Below are positions 63,701-64,000 of a DNA stretch of 64,000 nucleotides, one piece after another (within the stretch, counting starts at the first letter, position 1; each line of letters opens with the position of its first letter). Below the pieces are notes generated by a model. That model did no database searches. It was not told the origin of the DNA and worked only from the letters and a program-made list of their open reading frames with translations. The stretch spans positions 62,001 to 126,000 of the forward strand of contig NZ_JARKNA010000018.1 in the NCBI RefSeq assembly GCF_029360765.1, given 5' to 3'. The DNA is from Terrimonas pollutisoli (GTDB lineage: Bacteria > Bacteroidota > Bacteroidia > Chitinophagales > Chitinophagaceae). Made by a program: the position numbers and the translations under genes.

Positions 63701-64000
63701 ACCTTTTATATGATAAACAGCGCCCAGTGAATTTTTTAATCCATTTGCCTCACTAAATCTTTCGAAACGGAATCCATGGATATCCGGTTCCCCATTTTTA
63801 TCGAAAGCAGGTGTCAGCAGGTAAACAGCTCCGCTTTGGGTGCCAGCCCAAATGGTCCCATCTTTATTTTCCGAAAAAGTCCAAAACTGATCATCCAGCT
63901 TGGGAATATGCCCTTTAAACTGCCAGGGCTGTGCTGAATTTTTTCGGTGGAAAACAGCTACTCCAAAGGTGGCGCCACCCAGCAACATATCCGGATGATT
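57773..64000 (-). CDS. Giant hybrid sensor histidine kinase with seven GAF domains (5' end outside window)
   Basis: The frame is open to the right edge, so the N-terminus is missing. Visible order, in residues from the ATG at 63988: part of a two-component-regulator propeller (DGTIWAGTQSGAVYLL, NGIVWICTTDGLVRYD), a Y_Y_Y domain (~235-315), one transmembrane helix (~325-345), a short coiled coil, seven GAF domains each ~175 residues (~365-1560), a second coiled coil, HisKA with the acceptor His near 1611 (FLSTVSHELRTPLT), HATPase (NAVKFTPSG, EDTGIGIAP, GTGLGLPICKEIV), a receiver with Asp near 1923 (LVILDIMMPEMNG), and a final receiver-like domain lacking the acceptor Asp (IIILNSVLSE) and cut short. 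The periplasmic propeller should sense an external signal; the GAF stack adds cytoplasmic inputs. Confidence 0.93.
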   Translation of the reverse strand, partial: NHPDMLLGGATFGVAVFHRKNSAQPWQFKGHIPKLDDQFWTFSENKDGTIWAGTQSGAVYLLTPAFDKNGEPDIHGFRFERFSEANGLKNSLGAVYHIKGESWFVGDSALYKFDDKQKRFYPDTVTFGHFVNGGGSSEFDMIEDAAGRVWLRFGKETILATPQPNGKYRIDKTPLLPITERTLGKIYPEANGIVWICTTDGLVRYDENLQKNYDQPFKTVLRHITAGKNFLNPATDNLTEKVSYKNNTLRFEYAAPFFEQEDKTLYQTWLEGFEESWSNFDNNYYKEYTNLPAGKYHFHVRAKNVYQKLSDESVFSFTIKAPWYASWWAYSLYGCAAISLIGLIVRFRTRQLKVKHKELEETVALRTSELSHRVKELGVINSVQEGLVKEMGMQDIYEMVGEKIRAIFNAQIIDIVTYDSKTNLLEDRYSYEKGDRTLVGKWEPAGFRKHVIDTGQPFVINKDLDAISRKFNSKVIYGEQPKSAVFVPLITGNEVKGMISLQNLDKENAFPDSDVSLLTTLANSMSVALESARRFDETNRLLKETEQRNAELAVINSVQESLVAKMDIQGIYELVGEKIREIFDAQVIDIVTYDRRAGLIEDRYAYEKGDRTMLGLRAPNGFRKHVIETGQILLHNQDVEQKMKEFGNEILIGDKPKSQMYVPMVAGNEIKGVISLQNLDHEDAFSNSDVSLLTTLANSMSVALESARLFDETNRLLKETEQRNAELAVINSVQDGLVREMDMQGIYDLVGEKMREIFDAQVIDIVTYDRKANLIEDKYSYEKGDRTLLGPREPKGFRKHVIQTRQVLLHNEHVEQKIKEFDNEVLIGEVPKSQVYVPLVAANEVTGVISLQNVDHEHAFTDSDVSLLTTLANSMSVALESARLFDETNRLLKETEQRTGELAVINSVQDGLAKELDMEGIYNLVGDRVQKLFDAQVTIIATFDFENKTELFNYFFENNEKVKVEPRPINKLRQLLIDKKHTIYIPTKEIAITEYGLTPIGSTAMTKSLIFVPLLSGNIIKGYVSLQNIDKENAFSESDIRLLETLSNSMSVALENARLFDETSRLLKETEQRNAELAVINSVQESLVAQMDMQGIYDLVGEKMREIFNAQVIDIVTYDKKTDLIEDRYTYEKGDRTLLGPRPLKGFRKHVIETGQLLVINKDIEKLRPIYDNTVMVGQAAKSIVLVPMIAGGEVTGVISLQNLDQENAFSDSDINLLSTLVNSMSVALKSARLFDETTRLLKETELRKAELATINSVQDGLVKEFKSQGIYELVGEKLCQLFDTQTVLIRTFDKDSTMETWQYAIEKGKRHYSEPRPLIWANKQMIRTHQPILINENYVETAKKYGGTGVSMGQAPKSAVFVPMIVADKIRGSVSLQNVDKEHAFSEADVKLLSTITSSMGVALENARLFDETTRLLAEAKQRASELGTVNNISQALTSQLNTEQLIKLVGDQMKDLFRANIVYLALLNSRTKIIHFPYMYGDTLTPMKLGKGLTSKIILSGKPLLINKEVTAKTEELGITHIGVPAASYLGVPIPVGEEIIGVLSVQSTESENRFNENDERLLSTIAASVGVALRKAQLFEELTLAKQQAEEASQIADKANQAKSAFLSTVSHELRTPLTSVLGFAKIIKKRLEEKIFPATNQSDSKTTKTINQVSENLDVVISEGERLTNLINEVLDLAKIEAGKMEWNLESVSMQEIMERAIAATTSLFEQKNLELEKFIEPNLPLISGDRDKLIQVVVNLISNAVKFTPSGKVICWANQQNDEIVVGVEDTGIGIAPQDHDAVFEQFKQVVGDTLTDKPKGTGLGLPICKEIVEHHGGRIWLKSELGKGSTFFFALPLQKAAPATPIHLNDLVKQLKEQMAQSKFSSNGHHATILVVDDDDSIRSLLYQELGDAGYIIEEAKNGKEALASIRNHRPDLVILDIMMPEMNGFDVAAILKNDPQTMDIPIIVLSIVQDKARGFRIGVDRYLTKPIDTAQLFTEVGSLLEQGKSKKKVMIVDEDTTAVRTLTDVLQAKGYQVVESDGKELVEKAIINQPDIIILNSVLSEKQEIVQSLRFEKGLENVLFLIYQ
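59690..62870 (-). repeat. Seven tandem GAF-domain coding repeats
   Basis: Units of about 525 bp begin with the ELAVINSVQEGLV-type block and end with LLTTLANSMSVALESARLFD and NRLLKETEQR. Units 2, 3 and 5 are very similar at protein level; units 6 and 7 are the most divergent. This indicates repeated duplication within the gene. Confidence 0.9.

Overview
The window comes from a member of the Bacteroidota, most likely Chitinophagales/Chitinophagaceae. The evidence is family content: a TonB-type barrel with a carboxypeptidase-regulatory plug, a GLPGLI protein, PorP/SprF, type A and type B type IX secretion (T9SS) sorting domains, a futalosine-pathway menaquinone gene, a fused two-component E1 dehydrogenase, and TAnnTTTG -7 promoter boxes instead of strong Shine-Dalgarno sites. 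I see no tRNA, rRNA or CRISPR array.

Layout. 1-8.8 kb: end of a SNF2 helicase, a 51-residue ORF with its own terminator, secreted and outer-membrane proteins and a C-terminal processing protease. 8.8-14.9 kb is an accessory island: two almost identical REP-associated (RAYT) transposase elements flanking a creatininase-like gene, an AlbA_2 regulator, gene fragments, and the ruin of a CBASS-type antiphage locus (intact SLATT effector, CD-NTase reduced to two ends plus a short piece in inverted orientation). 14.9-23.1 kb: GLPGLI protein, a histidine kinase/response regulator pair, nagA, then a two-gene unit of a membrane-anchored TIR protein and an outer-membrane protein. 23.1-33.3 kb: housekeeping genes (GNAT, MarR, VOC, DUF3817, TPR, mqnC, aspartyl protease) and an M16 peptidase pair with a ParE-type toxin-antitoxin module lodged between its subunits. 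33.5-38.0 kb: fused E1 alpha/beta dehydrogenase and three LuxR-type regulators. 38.4-55.5 kb: giant T9SS-exported repeat proteins with PorP/SprF. 55.6-64 kb: a signalling cassette read leftwards, made of a giant seven-GAF hybrid kinase (cut by the window edge), a lone receiver and a GAF-guanylate/adenylate cyclase.

The thread running through the window is small GC-rich palindromic elements that enter genes. One disrupts each RAYT copy at a different place. A 21-bp relative is in frame inside mqnC. A ~160-bp composite element forms the linker of the fused E1 protein and has a relative at 2.4-2.6 kb, and a half copy supplies the C-terminus of the gene at 18.3 kb. Other notable points are a short near-identical repeat of the E1 3' end that brackets 17 kb of regulator and adhesin genes, and the collapsed remains of a tandem T9SS gene pair. 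All functional statements rest on motif recognition by eye; no database search was run.
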